Shown here: positions 5,321-7,438 of the stretch, piece by piece
Layout: each line of letters opens with the position of its first letter
Position numbering within the stretch: position 1 is the first letter of the stretch
Assembly: GCA_018711955.1 (NCBI GenBank)
Contig: DVHQ01000157.1
Span: 1-7,438, forward strand
Direction: 5' to 3'
Source: Limiplasma merdipullorum
GTDB lineage: Bacteria > Bacillota > Clostridia > Christensenellales > Aristaeellaceae
Length of the DNA stretch: 7,438 nt
Notes under the pieces: model-generated
What the model was told of the DNA's origin: nothing
Seen by the model: only the letters and a program-made list of their open reading frames with translations
Databases searched by the model: none
Position numbers and translations under genes: made by a program

Positions 5321-7031
5321 GTGTTTCATTGGAAAAAAAACGATTGCGGTTCTGTCTGCCTGTGTTCTGGTCACAGCCTGCGCCGGCGCATTTGCGGAGG
5401 ACTACACCGCCTCCGCTCCCGGCATGGGCGGCGATGTGCCGGTGACCGTCAGCTATGAGGACGGCCGCATCACCGCTGTCACCGTAGGCGAAAACAACGA
5501 AACGCCCGGCATCGGCGACCAGGCGATCAACGCCATTCCCGGCCGCATCGTGGAGGAGCAGAGCCTGACGGCGGACACCGTGGCCGGCGCCACCGTCACC
5601 AGCAACGCCATTCTCACCGCGGCGGAGGCCGCTCTCATGGCCGGCGGCGTGGATATGACCCCCTTCAAGCAGGAAAAGCAGCCCACCGAGCTTGTGGAGG
5701 GCGAAGCGGCGGAGACGGATATCGTCATCGTGGGCGCGGGCATTTCCGGCCTGATGGCGGCCTATGAGCTCAAGGAGGACTATCCGGACGTCAGCTTCAT
5801 CGTCCTGGAGAAGCTGGACATGGTCAGCGGCTCTCTGCCGGCCTCCGGCGGCGCGATCGCCGGCATCAGCTCGGAATATCATGTGCGCGACGGTGTGGAG
5901 TGCACCACGAAGGATTTTGACGTGCTGTTCACCTACACCTCCGGCACCCAGGTGCGCACCGCTCTGGTGGAAAACGTGTACGCCAAGAGCGATGTGCTTC
6001 TCAACCGTCTGATTGACTACGGCACCCCCTTCACCGGCGAAACCGAGCCCGCCAGCACCTATTCGGACAAGGTATATCCCATCCGCACCGAAAACCGCGG
6101 CCAGAGCTTTGCTGATTTTCTCAACAGCTATGTGAAGGAAAACACCTTTGACCTGCGCATGGGCACCACCGCCACCGAGCTGATCGTGGAGGATGGCAAG
6201 GTGGCCGGCGTGGTGGCCGAGGACGATGAGCAGCGCTACGACATCCGCGCCAAGGCGGTCATCCTGGCCACCGGCGGCTTCGGCAGCAATCCCGAACTGA
6301 TGGAGGAATACCTGCCCCTGTTTGCCGACGGCGTCATCGCCACCAACGCGGGCGCCACCGGCGACGGCATCCTGATGACCCGTCAGTTTGGCACCAAGAT
6401 CGTGGGCGATGGCAGCATGGGCTCCATCGTCGCGCCGGATGGCTCCAGCCTGATAACCGCCAACTTCCTGGTCAACCTCAACGGCGAGCGCTTTGTGGGC
6501 GAAGGCGAGCCCAAGTATGTGCTGCAGCGCGCTGTGTCTCAGCAGCCGGAGAAGTCCGCCTTCCTCATCGCCGACGCCAACTACGCCGATATGGACACCA
6601 TCGCCCAGAAGATCGAAAAGGGCTATGTGAAGCAGTACGATACCATTGAGGCGCTGGCCGAGGACAACGGCATCGACGCCGAACAGCTCCAGAAGACCAT
6701 CGACGCCTACAACCAGGCCGCCGATGCCGGCGAGCCCATCCCCGCCCTGGAGTATGAGCTGGCCGCCGACAAGGCCACCAAGGTGGAGACCGCGCCCTTC
6801 TACATCGAAAAGGTCACCCTGCGTACCTTCGGCACCATCCCCGGCATCGAGGTCAATGACAGCTGCCAGGTGCTCGACGGCGAGGGCCAGGTGGTTGAAG
6901 GCCTGTATGCCTCCGGCGAGCTGATCGCGGGCAACGCCTTCACCCGCCAGTATCCCGGCGTGGGCATCGGCGTGTCCTTTGCCGCCAACAGCGGCCGCTT
7001 CGCCGCCGAGACCGCGGCCGAGGGCCTGTAA
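5321..7031 (+). CDS. Secreted FMN/FAD reductase lipoprotein (fumarate reductase flavoprotein-like), with frameshift at an A8 tract
   Basis: An FMN-binding domain is fused to a FAD_binding_2 domain, the layout of extracytoplasmic anaerobic respiratory reductases. The body is open in one frame from 5307 to TAA (7029-7031), but the only GTG with a good ribosome binding site (5321) is in another frame. Removing one A from A8 (5333-5340) restores about 569 residues. Numbered on that protein: signal peptide with lipobox VTAC (Cys20); FMN attachment motif D85-T-V-A-G-A-T91, where ApbE would link FMN to Thr91; dinucleotide motif VGAGISGL (GxGxxG 138-143); NAGATGDG (342-349); GERFVGEGEPK, with Lys398 where fumarate reductases have the catalytic Arg; RTFGT (501-505) replacing HHTMGG; and a YPGVGIG C-terminal block. 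The substrate is therefore probably not fumarate. Without a shift, translation from GTG stops at 5456-5458. An ATG at 5424 is in frame but lacks a ribosome binding site and would lose the signal peptide. Confidence 0.88.
5333..5340 (+). repeat. A8 homopolymer at the frame change of the reductase gene
   Basis: Eight As directly follow GTG TTT CAT TGG. With seven As the start codon would read straight into KKTIAVLSACVLVTAC and the reductase body; with eight it does not. The tract is therefore the exact place of the frame change. Confidence 0.85.
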
Positions 7032-7059
7032 TCCGCAAATGCCAAACGGAAGATGAACG

Positions 7060-7090
7060 GGGCGGGGTGCGCGTCATGCGCATCCCGCCC
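7060..7090 (+). terminator. Terminator of the reductase gene
   Basis: GGGCGGGGTGCGC (7060-7072) pairs with GCGCATCCCGCCC (7078-7090) over 13 base pairs, one of them G-U, around the loop GTCAT. It starts 28 bases after the stop codon. TCTGCTTGTCC follows, a T-enriched but broken tract. Confidence 0.6.
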
Positions 7091-7126
7091 TCTGCTTGTC
7101 CAAGAACCCATTTGAGAGGTTCGCAA

Positions 7127-7149
7127 GGCCGCGAATGAAATCCGAATCT
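7127..7149. repeat. Short repeat module shared with 1507-1529
   Basis: The GGCC-CGAATGAA-CCGAA core is common to both places. Here it lies about 35 bases beyond the end of repeat copy B in the direction of that repeat. Confidence 0.45.
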
Positions 7150-7184
7150 CCGGTGCCTTTTCCGGATTTTCGATTGGACGAAGG

Positions 7185-7322
7185 CATCCCGCGCCGGCAC
7201 GGGACAGGCTGCCCGCCTCCTGCGGGCGGCGCCGACATGCGCCGCGGGTTCGGAAGCCTTGCGCGTTTTCCCGGCCGCGCCAGAGGCGCCGAAGGGAAGC
7301 GTGTGCCCTGTGGACTGCTGCG
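7185..7322 (-). repeat. Intergenic repeat copy B (reverse orientation of 1312-1466)
   Basis: Read on the minus strand, this contains GCGCAGCAG, CGCTTCCCTTCG, GGCTTCCGAACC, GCGCATG, GCCGCCCGC, GCGGGCAGCC, TGTCCCG and GGGATG in the same order as copy A. The GCCCGC-N5-GCGGGC stem is kept with an altered loop. The minus-strand hairpin at 7371-7345 lies just ahead of it, which suggests the repeat again trails a gene, here one coming from beyond the right edge. Confidence 0.6.
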
Positions 7323-7344
7323 CGAAGGCCAAAGCGACACGCAA

Positions 7345-7371
7345 AAGCGCCCGGCATTGCGCCGGGCGCTT
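7345..7371 (-). terminator. Terminator-like hairpin, probably for a minus-strand gene beyond the window
   Basis: AAGCGCCCGGC (7345-7355) and GCCGGGCGCTT (7361-7371) are exact reverse complements around a 5-base loop. On the minus strand the stem ends in TTTT (7346-7343) before GCG. The short T tract and strong stem fit an intrinsic terminator for leftward transcription; on the + strand no T tract follows. Confidence 0.5.
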
Positions 7372-7438
7372 CAGGCCGTTGAAAAACCCCTGGTTTTGGA
7401 AAGAACCGCGTTTCTTGCGTCCTTCGGACGCTCGCAAC

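Larger units (their letters stand above)
7032..7438. other. Gene-free right end of the window
   Basis: After the reductase terminator there are about 350 bases without a supportable gene. A minus-strand open frame crosses most of it (7437-6940), but it runs into the reductase gene antisense and its translation follows the intergenic repeat shared with 1312-1466. The region holds that repeat, a short module (7127-7149), a strong hairpin (7345-7371) and a small GCGTCC-TTC-GGACGC hairpin near the edge. Confidence 0.6.

Noticed and set aside
5316..5882. Minus-strand open frame of 188 codons antisense to the reductase 5' part
   Set aside because: The sense strand carries FMN-binding and FAD-binding motifs; the antisense frame is His/Asp/Gly/Ala-rich shadow coding with no start signals.
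6940..7437. Minus-strand open frame of 165 codons at the right end
   Set aside because: It runs antisense into the 3' part of the reductase gene, and its sequence follows the intergenic repeat also seen at 1312-1466. No convincing start signal; treated as repeat, not gene.

Overview
The window reads as chromosomal DNA of a high-GC, Gram-positive, probably anaerobic gut Clostridia-type bacterium (Oscillospirales or Christensenellales would fit, but this is inference). Support comes from sigma-A-like promoters with strong AGGAGG-type ribosome binding sites, a sortase-anchored Cna-B surface protein whose PPVTG sorting signal resembles the (S/P)PxTG motif of clostridial class B sortase, a cellobiose phosphorylase, and a secreted FMN/FAD reductase of the kind used in anaerobic respiration. 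No tRNA, rRNA, CRISPR array, transposase or phage gene was seen.

Layout: (1) 1-1266, + strand: C-terminal half of a GH94 cellobiose phosphorylase. (2) 1267-1704: a convergent, gene-free, hairpin-rich spacer. It holds an intergenic repeat that recurs inverted at the right end of the window, and possible terminators for both flanking genes. (3) 1705-4260, - strand: an 851-residue cell-wall adhesin with a signal peptide, a choice-of-anchor-A-like N-terminal domain, four Cna-B domains with complete isopeptide triads, and a PPVTG/TM/Arg tail. Its promoter is clear. A perfect 12-bp stem-loop sits between its strong Shine-Dalgarno and its start codon. (4) 4679-5050, + strand: a small orphan SCP2-like lipid-binding protein, divergent from the adhesin. 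(5) 5051-5320: terminators and a near-consensus promoter. (6) 5321-7031, + strand: a lipoprotein with an FMN-binding domain and a FAD_binding_2 reductase domain. Its start codon and body are in different frames, separated by an A8 tract. (7) 7032-7438: a strong terminator and then the inverted copy of the intergenic repeat, running to the window edge.

The genes do not form one operon; each has its own signals. The shared theme is a gut commensal lifestyle: phosphorolytic use of cellobiose, attachment through a wall-anchored adhesin, and reduction of an unidentified organic acceptor outside the membrane. The most interesting points are the A8 frameshift at the reductase start (phase variation, slippage or sequencing error), the atypical active-site residues of that reductase, the hairpin separating Shine-Dalgarno and start in the adhesin mRNA, and the inverted structured intergenic repeats.
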